37,837 nt of DNA from Darwinibacter acetoxidans_A (GCA_041936745.1 JBHGWS010000142.1:1-37837); one strand, 5' to 3'; positions 1 to 9,499 are shown, counted from the first letter of the stretch. Notes: generated by a model not told the origin, from the sequence alone. A program made the numbers and translations.

Positions 1-2864
1 ACTAACCTTTGGGCCGCTTTCACAAAGAAACGGTAGTTAGCTTCATCTTCCCTGTCGATTCTTTCATCGATAACCTTCCGGTAATATTCTAGAGCCTTTG
101 GAAAATTGCCCAACTTTTCTTGAATTACAGCCATGTAAAAATACTGCTTGGCGAATTTCTCTTCGTAGCGTTTTTCCATTGTCAAACACTTTTCAATGGC
201 TTCGGCGGCTGTTTTGTAATCTTTCTTTGCCAAAGCCTGCCTGGCCAAACCGAAATAAGTGTCTGCATACAGCTTAGTAAATGGAATGACATTTTCCGGG
301 CAGTATTCCCACATCCGAAATTCCCTGCTGTTTAAAACTTCCGCAGCCTTTTCATGTTCGCCTAAGTGGTTGAGAAGGTTGGCTAACACTCTTGTCTCAT
401 TTTCCGTAAGGCGGTTTTTCGCCCTGAAAGCCTCCGTTAACCTTGTTATTTGCACCTCGTCGCCAAGCTGTAGGTAACAATGGGCTAAAATTTCGGCAAG
501 GCCGTGATTTAAAGGCTCCTTAGTAAGGCCCTGCCTTGCTGTTTCAACCGCTTTAGTGTAATCTTGTTCGTGTTTTTGATAATAAAAGGCCAGGTTCCTG
601 TATAACACAGAGTAGTTGTAATCCTGCGCTGCCAGTACCTCCCATTGCCTTTTAGCTTCGGTGTAATTCTCCGCCCCGTAGTGCACTAGGCCGTAAAGAT
701 AGCGCGCCTTGGGCGAATCATTTATGACAGCGCTTAAAATCTCCCCATCCAGCCTGTGATTGGGAAAGACATAGGTTAAATCCAGGCTTTCAACCGCTTC
801 TTTTAAAGCGGTGTAGTCTCCCTTACTCAAAAGCGCTTGATAGTAATTTTGGTAAGCCGCAAGAAGAGAATTTTCCAAGCCACAGCTCTGTAAAAACTCA
901 AGGCAGCCCTGATAGTCTTTTAGTTCGTGCAGGAAGGTTAAAACTTCATAAGCGTTTTGGGCGCGCTGGAGAAACCCTGCACACTCTTTTTCTCCGCCGA
1001 TCATAGATTGCAGGTAAAACGCAACATAATCAATGGGATTTGCCGCTAAGTGCTCCCGGAGCACCGCTGCCGCTTTTTTATAATCTCCCAGCTCAATCAA
1101 AACATAAGCCAAAAGCAGGCGGCTTTTGTAGTGAAAGGGCTGGAACTTTAAATTATATTCCAGTTTGGCTTGAGCCTGCCCCAAGCGGCCTTTGCTGACA
1201 AGATCTACGGCGGCAAAATAACTTGCGGCGCCAAAAAGTTTAGAAGCGGGAGGGATTTTAAAGAAGGTGCGCAGTGCCTCTTCCCGCCGACCCAGCCGCC
1301 ATAAAGCCAAGCCGTAATAATACTGGAGAGCCACGTTTTCCGTGTCGGCTAAAGCTAAATCCTCCAAGGTAGCCAAAGCCTCGGCCGCCAGCCCCTTTTT
1401 CAAATAGCAGCGGGCCAGCCGCAGATGAGCCCCCACGTATTTTGGGTTCTCTTCAATCAGCTCACGGTTAAGCTTAATCGCTTTGTTATAAAAGCGGAAC
1501 TGCTCGGCCCGCACCGCTTCGGTAGCCGCGGATTTAGGCCGCGCCTTGGGCGGGATGTATTCTTGGCGGTCAATCACTGCCAGCGCGTTATCGTTTGCCA
1601 AAACGGTTTCCCGAAGCAGCATCTTTGGACCCGATTTAATAACTAATTCAATATCCTTCTCAAACCAGTTTAATTCAAGCTCTACATTGATTTTTTTACT
1701 GCTTATAGGATCTAAAGCAAGCGTTTTTGTGAATTTTTCTTCGCTGCCGTTAAGCAGGATGACTTGGGCTGCGGGAAAACGGGCAGTAGCAAGCAGGCTT
1801 AAATTCAGACTTTTGCCCTCGAGCTTGTAAGAACAAATCACATCTTTGGAGGCGGCCCCCAAAGGCCCGTTGGCCAAAGAATGCAGCCAGTACTCCTTTA
1901 AAACAACTTTATTATGGGGCTCTAGAAAGCTGAATTCATTTTGCGTCTCCACCGAACCGGCCTGCAGCTCTACGTAGCGATCGTCATTGTCCGTCAGCCT
2001 TTGACACCACAGCTTGCCTGCCACCGCATCTCCCCAGGACCAGATCTTTTTGCCGGGGACTTGCCCGTAATCGGCTATATGGACAACACCGCTGTCCGAA
2101 GCCGGGTCATATAACCCTATGTAATCCTTTAACGCTTCACTGCCGAAAGGCAGTGTAAACTGCCGTAGGGTATCATTGTAGCGCAGGTCTTGGCCGTCGT
2201 GGAAATAAGGCCAAGGGCGCCTAATCCAATCGTCTTCTTCCAGATACCATAAAACGGGATAACGCCAGACCAAACCGGGGGTTTCCAGTTCGGAACTGGT
2301 TGCCCAGAAGTAATAAGAATCGTCATAATCGTTCGGGTTATACAGCCTTGTAATCTGTTCAATGTAAGCTTTGCTTGGATAAAGCCGCAGCTCCACAGAA
2401 AAGCGCTGCCAAGAAATACGGTCCACATCACTGACAATTAGAGAGGCGGAGCCGTCTTCGTAGCTGCGGGTTGTTGTATCGGCCCGGTCTAATGCAGACG
2501 GCCGATGCCCCCGGTTAGGAAAATTAAATTCAATCCCGCCTGATGTCCAAGCACCCGTAGTACCCACCATCTGCGGTTTGACCACGGGGTTGCGGTAGAA
2601 CAGGTCCGTGCCGCTTCGCTTATCGTAACAGGAATACAATTTGCCGCCCAAAGCGGGCAGGACAGTGAGTTTGAAATATTCATTTTCCAGGCAGTAGGCC
2701 TTATATTCCACATCCGTCGGTTTATCCGCAACCTTATTTTTCAACGGATAGGGATAGAAATTGGGCATACCCACGTACTCCGCAAGGAAGGGGTTTGGAT
2801 CCGCCTCGCCAATTTCATATGTTTTTAAAGTCAACCGATCAGCATAGACTTTTACTTCTTTCAA
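1..2864 (-). CDS. DUF5107 domain protein with C-terminal TPR repeats (partial)
   Basis: I translated this long open frame (about 954 codons) from the minus strand; it has no stop inside the window, so the C-terminus is cut by the left edge. The chosen start is TTG at 2864, with the ribosome site AGGGGGC at 2872-2878. Residues about 1-350 resemble the DUF5107 domain: a TYEIGEADPNP-like opening, LPALGGKLYS, then GAWTSGGIEFNFPN and HRPS. After about residue 450 there are repeated TPR helices, for example AHLRLARCYLKKGLAAEAL and VALQYYYGLALWRLGRREEA. No signal peptide is seen, so it is probably cytoplasmic. It starts 19 bases after the sugar permease gene and is probably the last-transcribed member of that operon. 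DUF5107 proteins commonly occur with carbohydrate genes and the beta-rich domain may bind or act on sugars, but the reaction is unknown. Confidence 0.85.
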   Translation of the reverse strand, partial: MKEVKVYADRLTLKTYEIGEADPNPFLAEYVGMPNFYPYPLKNKVADKPTDVEYKAYCLENEYFKLTVLPALGGKLYSCYDKRSGTDLFYRNPVVKPQMVGTTGAWTSGGIEFNFPNRGHRPSALDRADTTTRSYEDGSASLIVSDVDRISWQRFSVELRLYPSKAYIEQITRLYNPNDYDDSYYFWATSSELETPGLVWRYPVLWYLEEDDWIRRPWPYFHDGQDLRYNDTLRQFTLPFGSEALKDYIGLYDPASDSGVVHIADYGQVPGKKIWSWGDAVAGKLWCQRLTDNDDRYVELQAGSVETQNEFSFLEPHNKVVLKEYWLHSLANGPLGAASKDVICSYKLEGKSLNLSLLATARFPAAQVILLNGSEEKFTKTLALDPISSKKINVELELNWFEKDIELVIKSGPKMLLRETVLANDNALAVIDRQEYIPPKARPKSAATEAVRAEQFRFYNKAIKLNRELIEENPKYVGAHLRLARCYLKKGLAAEALATLEDLALADTENVALQYYYGLALWRLGRREEALRTFFKIPPASKLFGAASYFAAVDLVSKGRLGQAQAKLEYNLKFQPFHYKSRLLLAYVLIELGDYKKAAAVLREHLAANPIDYVAFYLQSMIGGEKECAGFLQRAQNAYEVLTFLHELKDYQGCLEFLQSCGLENSLLAAYQNYYQALLSKGDYTALKEAVESLDLTYVFPNHRLDGEILSAVINDSPKARYLYGLVHYGAENYTEAKRQWEVLAAQDYNYSVLYRNLAFYYQKHEQDYTKAVETARQGLTKEPLNHGLAEILAHCYLQLGDEVQITRLTEAFRAKNRLTENETRVLANLLNHLGEHEKAAEVLNSREFRMWEYCPENVIPFTKLYADTYFGLARQALAKKDYKTAAEAIEKCLTMEKRYEEKFAKQYFYMAVIQEKLGNFPKALEYYRKVIDERIDREDEANYRFFVKAAQRL

Positions 2865-2883
2865 TGGTACTGCCCCCTAACTG

Positions 2884-3723
2884 TTAGCTCTTGCCAATGC
2901 CTGCCGTAATGCCGGCGATAAAGTGCCTGGCTACCAAGATGTAAAATATGACTGAGGGGATGACAACTAAAATCACGCCGGCAAAAAGCCCCGACCAATC
3001 CCCCGTGTAAGTCAAGCGGCTGATCAAAGAATAGAGGCCTAAGGAGATGGTTTTCTTTTCGTCCCTGCTCAAAAAGACCAAAGCCAGCTCAAACTCTTTC
3101 CAAGTCATGATGAAAATGTAGATACTGGAGGAGATAATCCCCGGCCGGGCAACGGGCAGCATAATCCTAAAAAATGCCTGCCAAGGCGATGCCCCGTCAA
3201 TTAAAGCCGCATCCTCCAAAGTCGTGGGAATGGTCTTGAAAAAACCGATCAGCAGATACACGGCGAAGGGTACTGACGTAATTGCATAGAGCCACACAAT
3301 CCCCCGGTAGGTATCAACCATTTTCAGTTTATTCATGATTAAGTACAGGGGGATGTAAATTGTCTGCACCGGTATGGCAATGCCGGCGATAAACGCCATG
3401 GTAATAAAAGAAGAAAAGCGAAAGCGCAGCCGGCCCAAGATGTAGGCTACGGGCGTAGCCAAGATCTGCACCAACAAAGTGGCTAAAAAGACTACCCCCA
3501 GGCTGTTGATTAGATAACGCAGTAAACCAAAATCAGTCAAGACCCTGACATAGTTATCCAAGCTCCACGAGGTGGGCAGCGACCAAACACTGCGGAAGAT
3601 TTCCCTGGTTGTCTTGAAGGAAGACATTACCAGCCAGAAACCTACGAGAAATGTAAAAGCCAGCCAAACGAACAAGAGAACATTCACTAAGTATTTTGGC
3701 AGTTCGGAAATTCTTCGTTTCAC
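2884..3723 (-). CDS. Sugar ABC transporter permease, MalG type
   Basis: This 279-residue inner-membrane permease forms half of the channel of a CUT1-type carbohydrate importer. It has about six hydrophobic segments and the cytoplasmic EAA loop EDAALIDGASPWQAFFRIML, which docks on the ATPase. It starts 11 bases after the stop of the partner permease. The gene order binding protein, MalF-like, MalG-like is typical of the family. No ATPase gene lies nearby, so a shared MsmX-type ATPase encoded elsewhere probably powers it. The substrate is inferred from the neighbouring catabolic genes (galactose- or galactosamine-type sugar), not from this sequence. Confidence 0.93.
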   Translation of the reverse strand: MKRRISELPKYLVNVLLFVWLAFTFLVGFWLVMSSFKTTREIFRSVWSLPTSWSLDNYVRVLTDFGLLRYLINSLGVVFLATLLVQILATPVAYILGRLRFRFSSFITMAFIAGIAIPVQTIYIPLYLIMNKLKMVDTYRGIVWLYAITSVPFAVYLLIGFFKTIPTTLEDAALIDGASPWQAFFRIMLPVARPGIISSSIYIFIMTWKEFELALVFLSRDEKKTISLGLYSLISRLTYTGDWSGLFAGVILVVIPSVIFYILVARHFIAGITAGIGKS

Positions 3724-3734
3724 AGTCTTCCCTC

Positions 3735-4664
3735 CTAATACTCCACACCGTCCGGTGTTTTAAACAAACGCTGAAAGGCGTAGATTAAAATAACTACCAG
3801 GACCAATAAAATAATCCCCATGGCGCTGGCGTAGCCCAAGCGATAAACGGGTGTCCGTTTCCCAAAGCCGATTAGATAAAGCTGGACGGCAATGTTGCGG
3901 ATGCTGACAGGGGGATCTGTAGTGGCACCGCCGATAAAGGCAAAAATATAACCGAAGATTTTAAAGGAAAAAATTGTCCACATTACAACGGTAATCTCCA
4001 AAACATCACGAATCAACGGAAGCGTAATGCTGGTAAACATCTTCCAACTGGTGGCGCCATCAAGCTGTGCTGATTCGTAGAGGCTGGGCGGAATGCGATC
4101 TGTCGCCGCCAAAAAGACAACGATAAAAAAGCCAACATGGATCCACACCAACAGCGACAAGATTGAGCCAAAGATAATATCTTCCGCCAACCACGGCCGT
4201 TTCAAGGCACTGAGCCCGAAAGTGTCAAGAAAGTGGTTGAAAGCACCCCAGCGGGGATTAAGTAAAAACGTCCAGCCGATACCTAAAGCTACCGGGGAAA
4301 TCGTGTTGGGGATAAAGAGGATCATTTGGATAAAATCCTTCAATCGCCGCGATTTAAAGGAAGAAATCCTGTACGTGAACAACAGGGTGATGCCAAAAAC
4401 CAGCACCCCGCCGTAAAGCACATACTTCAGCGAATTGACTACGGATTTAAGAAAGATCTCATCTTTAAACAATAATGAGCTGTAATTACTCAAGCCCACA
4501 AAATCCATTTCGGGTGCAAAGCCCGCCCAATCAAATAAGCTGTAGAAAAATGACATACCAATCGGCACAATAATAAAACTCACGTAAAAGACAAAAACGG
4601 GAAGAAGCGTGGCTAAGATAAATCCGCGATACCTATTAACATACATGCTGCCGCCAATGTCCAT
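3735..4664 (-). CDS. Sugar ABC transporter permease, MalF type
   Basis: This is the MalF-like permease, about 309 residues. The frame opens further upstream, but ATG 4664 is chosen because AGGGGGT lies about six bases before it at 4671-4677. Translation begins MDIGGSMYVNRYRG, followed by a first hydrophobic segment. The EAA-loop region reads SLYESAQLDGATSWKMF and is followed by TLPLIRD. It pairs with the MalG-like permease downstream (11-base gap). It follows the binding-protein gene, from which it is separated by a strong hairpin that probably lowers permease expression relative to the binding protein. Confidence 0.93.
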   Translation of the reverse strand: MDIGGSMYVNRYRGFILATLLPVFVFYVSFIIVPIGMSFFYSLFDWAGFAPEMDFVGLSNYSSLLFKDEIFLKSVVNSLKYVLYGGVLVFGITLLFTYRISSFKSRRLKDFIQMILFIPNTISPVALGIGWTFLLNPRWGAFNHFLDTFGLSALKRPWLAEDIIFGSILSLLVWIHVGFFIVVFLAATDRIPPSLYESAQLDGATSWKMFTSITLPLIRDVLEITVVMWTIFSFKIFGYIFAFIGGATTDPPVSIRNIAVQLYLIGFGKRTPVYRLGYASAMGIILLVLVVILIYAFQRLFKTPDGVEY

Positions 4665-4689
4665 CAAAACACCCCCTAGACGTGAAAAT

Positions 4690-4718
4690 AGGTGCCGGCC
4701 GCAGCCGGGCCGGCACCT
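4690..4718 (-). promoter_or_regulatory. Intercistronic hairpin between binding protein and permease genes
   Basis: A perfect 11-base-pair GC-rich stem (AGGTGCCGGCC / GGCCGGCACCT) closes a 7-base loop. It lies 12 bases after the binding-protein stop and 25 bases before the permease start. On the transcribed strand it is followed by ATTTTCA, a poor U-run. It therefore resembles a partial terminator or mRNA 3'-end stabiliser, as is common in binding-protein-dependent importer operons. Confidence 0.7.
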
Positions 4719-4730
4719 TAACGAAATCAA

Positions 4731-6014
4731 TTACCGCGCCCAGAAATTAATGGTTTCTGTCCTCAGTTTTTCTGCATACTCAGCCCCGGTAATGTTGCCC
4801 AAGAGAATTTCGGAGTTGAGAGGCAAAAATACTTCCAGATACCAACCGGGATAATCAGCGTGCACACCGTCGTAGTCAGTGTGTGTAGATGTAGCGTTTA
4901 GGATGGCTTCATGCATATCCGTCAGCTCCAGCGGTGGCTCGATGCCTTCGCGGGGAGTCATATTCAACGTGTCATCGACCCAAGCCTGGGCATATTCTTC
5001 TTTCAAGAAATAAGCGATGAACTGTTTTGCTAGATCAGCATTTTCCGCATTTTTCAAAACGCCGAAGCCGTAAGGATCAATCCTCACACTTGTGGGATCA
5101 CCTTTGCCGCCCTCAATTTCGGGGAAAATAAAGGCACCGTAATTGAAATCAGGCCCGGCAGCTTCTCTGGTCTCAACCGGGATCCACGTTCCGCAGAAGA
5201 ACGTACCGGCAAAGCCCATAATCCAATCCATCTGAGGTGCTGGGTAAACGGCCCCTTCGTAGCCCTGCATAAGCAAGTTTTCACCGCGCCTGCTCATTTG
5301 ATAGAGGATATCCCCTACTTTAACCCAATCGGGATCTTCGAATAATTTACCCGTAGGATCACCTGCTGCCGCATTCAGGGCACCTGCGCCCAAGATGCGG
5401 ACCGCTACTTCCGTTGGGAAGAAGCTGCGGTAAACTTCCGTCAACAGGCCGAAAGCGATGGGGTCAATAGCGTTGGCTTTAAGTACTTCCGAGACCTCCA
5501 GAAACTCGGTCCAAGTCTTCGGCGGTGCAATCCCTAAATCGTTCCAAAGATCAACATCGTACCAGAAACCCGCAGTAATCAGGTTATACGGGATGACATA
5601 AAGCCCGCCGTCTTCCCTGAAGTGGCCTTTATAAGATTGTTCCATTAAGGCTTCGCCTACGTTGAGTTCCTCTCCGGGTACCTGCATCTCTAAAACGTCA
5701 TTCAGCTGCATCAACATATCGTTGGCCAGCAGCGCACCATATAATTCCGCTGCGTTTTGATCTACCAAGTCTATGTTCTCGCCCGCAAGCAGCCTGGGCC
5801 GTACAGTTGCTAAAACTTCGCGGCCGGCCCAGCGTACATCAATCTTTACCCCGAATTCCGCTTCGAAGTCTTTAATAGCCCGGGCCAATACCTGCTGCTG
5901 CGGTTCCCCTTCGTTCCACATGGACCAAAAACTGAAAGATTCTTGAGCAAAAACAGCACCTGTCACTAAGGTCAAAGACAGCAATAGGACAATACCGACA
6001 ACTAGCCTTTTCAT
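4731..6014 (-). CDS. Sugar ABC transporter substrate-binding protein
   Basis: This is a family 1 extracellular solute-binding protein of about 427 residues. It begins with a Sec signal peptide: basic MKRL, a hydrophobic core, then AVFAQE with probable cleavage after VFA. The mature part opens SFSFWSMWNEGEP and includes DFEAEFGVKIDVRW, as is usual for oligosaccharide binders. A TTG at 6020 is also possible, but GGAGG at 6025-6029 sits 10 bases before ATG 6014 and only 4 before the TTG, so ATG is preferred. No lipobox cysteine is seen at the cleavage site, which is unusual for a Gram-positive binding protein. It is the first importer gene after the aldolase. Confidence 0.92.
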   Translation of the reverse strand: MKRLVVGIVLLLSLTLVTGAVFAQESFSFWSMWNEGEPQQQVLARAIKDFEAEFGVKIDVRWAGREVLATVRPRLLAGENIDLVDQNAAELYGALLANDMLMQLNDVLEMQVPGEELNVGEALMEQSYKGHFREDGGLYVIPYNLITAGFWYDVDLWNDLGIAPPKTWTEFLEVSEVLKANAIDPIAFGLLTEVYRSFFPTEVAVRILGAGALNAAAGDPTGKLFEDPDWVKVGDILYQMSRRGENLLMQGYEGAVYPAPQMDWIMGFAGTFFCGTWIPVETREAAGPDFNYGAFIFPEIEGGKGDPTSVRIDPYGFGVLKNAENADLAKQFIAYFLKEEYAQAWVDDTLNMTPREGIEPPLELTDMHEAILNATSTHTDYDGVHADYPGWYLEVFLPLNSEILLGNITGAEYAEKLRTETINFWAR

Positions 6015-6101
6015 TCTCAATTATCCTCCTTGTTAGTTCTGTCTAAAACAACGTAATCAACCTTTCGCTCCCCTGCCACCCCCCCTTTACGCTAATCAGT
6101 G

Positions 6102-6968
6102 TTAAATTCCAACTCGCTTAGCCATGCCAACGGATTTAAACAGTTTAATCTTTTTACTGACCAATTCTTCCGCTTTTAAGCGAGCTGCTCCGAACACTTT
6201 GCGCGGCTCAAATTCTTCGGGATTTCTTTCTAAAAACTCTCTGATCCCATTAGTTACAGCGTACTTTAAATCAGTCCCCACATTGATCTTTTCAACCCCA
6301 CTGCTGATCACTTCTTCAATAATCGCTCGAGGCAGATCAGAGCCGCCGTGCAGAACTAAAGGTACTTCGACCAGTTTTCTTATTTCTCGCAAGCGTGCAA
6401 AGTCTATCTTAGGCTCCCCCGGGTACAAACCGTGCAGGGTTCCTATGGCCGGCGCCAAAAGATCGATGCCCGTTTCCGCCACAAACTGCGCTGCCTTGTT
6501 CGGCTCGGTCAGATAAGCATCGCCTGCCGCCAAATCCAGATCATCTTCTTTGCCGCCTACCCGCCCCAATTCGCCTTCGACGGAAACACCGTAATCTCGC
6601 GCTGCCGCCACCACTTTTTTGGTTAAGGCCGCGTTTTCAAAAAAAGGCAGATGGGATCCGTCTATCATAACGGACGTAAAGCCCAACTTCATGCACTTTA
6701 GAGCAAGCTCAAAACTTTTACCGTGGTCCAGCTGCAGGGCAATAGGGACAGCCGCCTCCCCTGCCGCCACCTGCACTATTTTGCTTATGTACGCGGCTCC
6801 GGCGTATTTCAAGGCGCTTTCCGAAACCTGGATTATAACGGGTGCCTCTAGTTTTTCAGCCGCCCAAACTACTGCTTGGACATCTTCTAAATTATGGACA
6901 TTAAACGCCCCTACGGCCCAACCGGCGGGCTTTGGCGTCAGAATTTCTTTTACGGTCACCAGTGCCAT
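6102..6968 (-). CDS. gatY: Class II fructose/tagatose-bisphosphate aldolase (GatY/KbaY-like)
   Basis: This 288-residue zinc-dependent class II aldolase splits a ketose 1,6-bisphosphate into dihydroxyacetone phosphate and glyceraldehyde 3-phosphate. Visible family motifs are QLDHGKS (Asp81-His82), MIDGSHL (101-107), VEGELGRVGG (130-139), TLHGLYPG with zinc-ligand His179, LHGGSDLP with His207, and NVGTDL (229-234). The ribosome site GGAAGG precedes ATG 6968. A GatZ/KbaZ-type partner is encoded two genes upstream, so tagatose-1,6-bisphosphate is the likelier substrate. A fructose-bisphosphate aldolase remains possible from sequence alone. Confidence 0.9.
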   Translation of the reverse strand: MALVTVKEILTPKPAGWAVGAFNVHNLEDVQAVVWAAEKLEAPVIIQVSESALKYAGAAYISKIVQVAAGEAAVPIALQLDHGKSFELALKCMKLGFTSVMIDGSHLPFFENAALTKKVVAAARDYGVSVEGELGRVGGKEDDLDLAAGDAYLTEPNKAAQFVAETGIDLLAPAIGTLHGLYPGEPKIDFARLREIRKLVEVPLVLHGGSDLPRAIIEEVISSGVEKINVGTDLKYAVTNGIREFLERNPEEFEPRKVFGAARLKAEELVSKKIKLFKSVGMAKRVGI

Positions 6969-7002
6969 TGCGCTTTCCTTCCTAATCTAAGGGCTTCTTT
7001 TA

Positions 7003-8043
7003 TTAAAGCCCCAAAAGTCGTTTTGCGTTCCCGCTGTAAATTTTCTCTAAGATGTCATCGGGCAGGCCGATGCCGTAAATCTTCCAGCGCCCTTGGCCGG
7101 GGATTTTAGCCGCGGAGTAATCGAAATACTCATTCCAAGTTTCCAGAAACTCAAAATAAGGGGTGTAGTTAAAGGGATAACCGGCCACGGCATCAATGCC
7201 GAAAAGAATGCGGTCCTGATGTTCAATAAAGAACTGGCGGGCGGTATACGGTTGGCGGCCGATTTCCGCCAACCGGGCCGCAAAATCGATGTATAAATTG
7301 GGGTAAGTCTTAAGCCACAAGCTCACCTGCCCTAAATTTTCCGAATAAGAAGCCCCGTGGGCGATAATAAAAGTGGTATCGGGATTTTCCCTCAATAAAT
7401 TTTCCTGCTGTTTCATCAACTCTTGGAAAGTGAATAAACCCGGTTTATAAAACGACCACTCGGGAACTCTCGTTAATTCTTCAAAGCGTTCATTGCTGGC
7501 ATCCACCGGTTTGAAAAACGCCACGGGGTCCCCAATATGCACTAAAACGGGCAGGCCCAATTCAGCTGCTTCTCTCCAAATAACCTTAAGGCGCTCATCA
7601 TCCATGGCTATATAATTGCCTTGCTTATCCTTTTTTGCCAAACTGATATCTTTCCAAAACTTAAGGCCCAAGACGCCTTTTTCTTTTGCTTCCTGCAGAG
7701 TTTCCTGCACATAAGCCTCGAAATTCGGCTCATCTAATTTAGTTACGTCCACTGAACTGAAAACTAGGATAAAATCTTCAAACGGCTGGATCTTCTCTAA
7801 AAGTTGATCGAGCGTTGTCCCCCAAACTGTCTCCTGAGCCACAACCTTTTCGACCCCGAAGGATTTAAATTTAGCCACCTCTGCCTCTGTATCGTAGCGG
7901 TTATGAAAGTTGGGGCCTAAAACCAAGGGGCCAAAGTGGGCATGAATATCGATAACGGGGTATCTTGGCTTCGGCACTTTTCTTCTTTCGACAACCAGTT
8001 CGCTTTGGGGCACAAAATCCCCCAATCTTAAATCTTTTGGCAC
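7003..8043 (-). CDS. Amidohydrolase-family metal-dependent hydrolase (COG2159-like)
   Basis: This TIM-barrel amidohydrolase of 346 residues starts at GTG 8043, after the ribosome site AGAGGAAG. Metal-ligand motifs are VIDIHAHFGP (HxH near residue 32), LPVLVHIGDP, TFIIAHGAS and LFGIDAVAG (final Asp). This is the amidohydrolase_2 pattern (relatives include decarboxylases, lactonases and hydratases), not the NagA/AgaA deacetylase pattern. It has its own operator-like element upstream and leads the aldolase-importer part of the locus. Its substrate is unknown. Because no sugar-phosphate deacetylase is visible in the locus, it is worth testing as one, but lactone or sugar-acid hydrolysis is equally possible. 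Confidence 0.82.
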   Translation of the reverse strand: MPKDLRLGDFVPQSELVVERRKVPKPRYPVIDIHAHFGPLVLGPNFHNRYDTEAEVAKFKSFGVEKVVAQETVWGTTLDQLLEKIQPFEDFILVFSSVDVTKLDEPNFEAYVQETLQEAKEKGVLGLKFWKDISLAKKDKQGNYIAMDDERLKVIWREAAELGLPVLVHIGDPVAFFKPVDASNERFEELTRVPEWSFYKPGLFTFQELMKQQENLLRENPDTTFIIAHGASYSENLGQVSLWLKTYPNLYIDFAARLAEIGRQPYTARQFFIEHQDRILFGIDAVAGYPFNYTPYFEFLETWNEYFDYSAAKIPGQGRWKIYGIGLPDDILEKIYSGNAKRLLGL

Positions 8044-8059
8044 GGCGGGCTTCCTCTCT

Positions 8060-8073
8060 GTTGTTATGACAAC
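8060..8073. promoter_or_regulatory. Probable GntR operator before the amidohydrolase gene
   Basis: GTTGTTATGACAAC is an inverted repeat (GTTGT and ACAAC around TATG), 17 bases before the GTG start. A TATAAT-like -10 on the minus strand (8084-8089) lies just upstream. The core TTGTTATGACA is repeated before the SIS gene and, with one change in TTGTTATRAC, before the GntR gene itself. Confidence 0.6.
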
Positions 8074-8163
8074 ATAACTTATAATTATATTTTGACACTA
8101 ACTACTAAATCCCTGCCTGTTAGGAACATTTTTCTTACTATCCATTAACAAATGGCATGATTT

Positions 8164-9480
8164 TTACGGCTTTGTAGCAAAATGGTACTTAGCAAGGATT
8201 TCACCGATGTGGTCTTTAATTAAAGCCTCCGGGTTATTAACCAGCTTACCCGCCCTAATTTTCTCATACTGGATGGGGAAATACTGAGAAAGGAGCGGTA
8301 GGGGCAACTCCCGGGCATTTAAATTTGCCAATAAAGTGCTTAAGGCTCCGGAGATTTTAGGATGGGGCCAGTAATACCTGATGCGGTCCGATAGGCTGTA
8401 CTTTCTGGCAAACCGCAATTCCTCTTCGCCCCCTTTATAGTAAGGGCGCCAATCCTTTGGTTCAGCCAGCATTACTTCCTCCACAACCGATTTCAGGTTG
8501 GAAAGCTCTCTTCTGCTGCCCACAAAGAGCTCCCGCTCTATGTTTTCCAACAAAAAGAGGGCTTCGCGGAAAGCAAAAGTAAGCTCGGGCCCTACCTTTA
8601 AAATGCCAACGCCGTCAGCTACCATCTCTTTTAAGTGGTGCGGCTGTTGGTAATCGGTGGAATGGCCTTCGAAAATTAAATTAGGGTACTCTTTTAATGC
8701 AGCAGCAAGCCCCGCCGCTTCTTTTCTGTCATACTCGTGGATAGAATCATCACCGAATTCCACACCCGGCTGGACAACGACCCCGACAACACGCTCCCAG
8801 GCAGCCTCTAAACCCCGCGCCAGAAAAGCATTTTTAGTAAGTGAAACGGTGGCGCGGAAATCTTCCGGCTTCGTCACGCTTAAGGCTTCCTCTTCCGATT
8901 GGGTGCCGCCCGGCACGGGCACTTCACTGCCCACTACATAAACCGGTGCAGGCGCATTGGGGGTTTTTTTGCGCAAATTTTGATAAGCCTCTTCCGCAAC
9001 CTCCGCCAGATCAGCGGTCCGGCGGGCAACTATTTTTGGATCTAAAGGTTGGCTGCGGTTTCCCGCATCGCCCCCTAAGTACATGCTGGCATCTAAATGA
9101 ATTTTCGTAAAGCCGGCGGAAACGTAGTCAGAAATTAAGGTGCGGGCCTTTTGCAGGGCTTCCTCGGCCGCTTCTTGGCGCCAAGGGTTAGGCCCCAAAT
9201 GATCGCCGCCCAGAATCAACAGCTCTAAAGGGAAATCTATCTTTGCCGCTAAAGCAACCACAAATTCTTTAAATTCAGCCGGCTTCATCCCCGTATACCC
9301 GCCGAATTGGTTGACCTGGTTTGAGGTTGATTCGATCAATGTAGGTATCTTTTCCCTCTTGCCAAATTCCAAAGCGGCGGCAATGACAAACTCATTAGCA
9401 CTGCAGACAGAGAATATTCCTAAGGGAACACCAGATTTTTGCTCTCGGACAACCTTCAACAAGTAATGATCATTAAACAA
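8164..9480 (-). CDS. gatZ: D-tagatose-1,6-bisphosphate aldolase subunit, GatZ/KbaZ family
   Basis: This 438-residue protein matches the GatZ/KbaZ family, slightly longer than the roughly 420-426 residues of the E. coli members. Recognisable parts are GIFSVCSANEFVI near the N-terminus, LIESTSNQVNQFGGYTGM, LILGGDHLGPNPW, HLDASMYLGGD, VVQPGVEFGDD and FEGHSTDYQ. GatZ is described as a non-catalytic partner needed for full activity and stability of the GatY aldolase. The start is TTG 9480, seven bases after AAGGAGG (9488-9494). It lies 19 bases after the GH4 gene in the same operon. Confidence 0.92.
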   Translation of the reverse strand: MFNDHYLLKVVREQKSGVPLGIFSVCSANEFVIAAALEFGKREKIPTLIESTSNQVNQFGGYTGMKPAEFKEFVVALAAKIDFPLELLILGGDHLGPNPWRQEAAEEALQKARTLISDYVSAGFTKIHLDASMYLGGDAGNRSQPLDPKIVARRTADLAEVAEEAYQNLRKKTPNAPAPVYVVGSEVPVPGGTQSEEEALSVTKPEDFRATVSLTKNAFLARGLEAAWERVVGVVVQPGVEFGDDSIHEYDRKEAAGLAAALKEYPNLIFEGHSTDYQQPHHLKEMVADGVGILKVGPELTFAFREALFLLENIERELFVGSRRELSNLKSVVEEVMLAEPKDWRPYYKGGEEELRFARKYSLSDRIRYYWPHPKISGALSTLLANLNARELPLPLLSQYFPIQYEKIRAGKLVNNPEALIKDHIGEILAKYHFATKP

Positions 9481-9499
9481 CCCTAAGCCTCCTTGCTCT

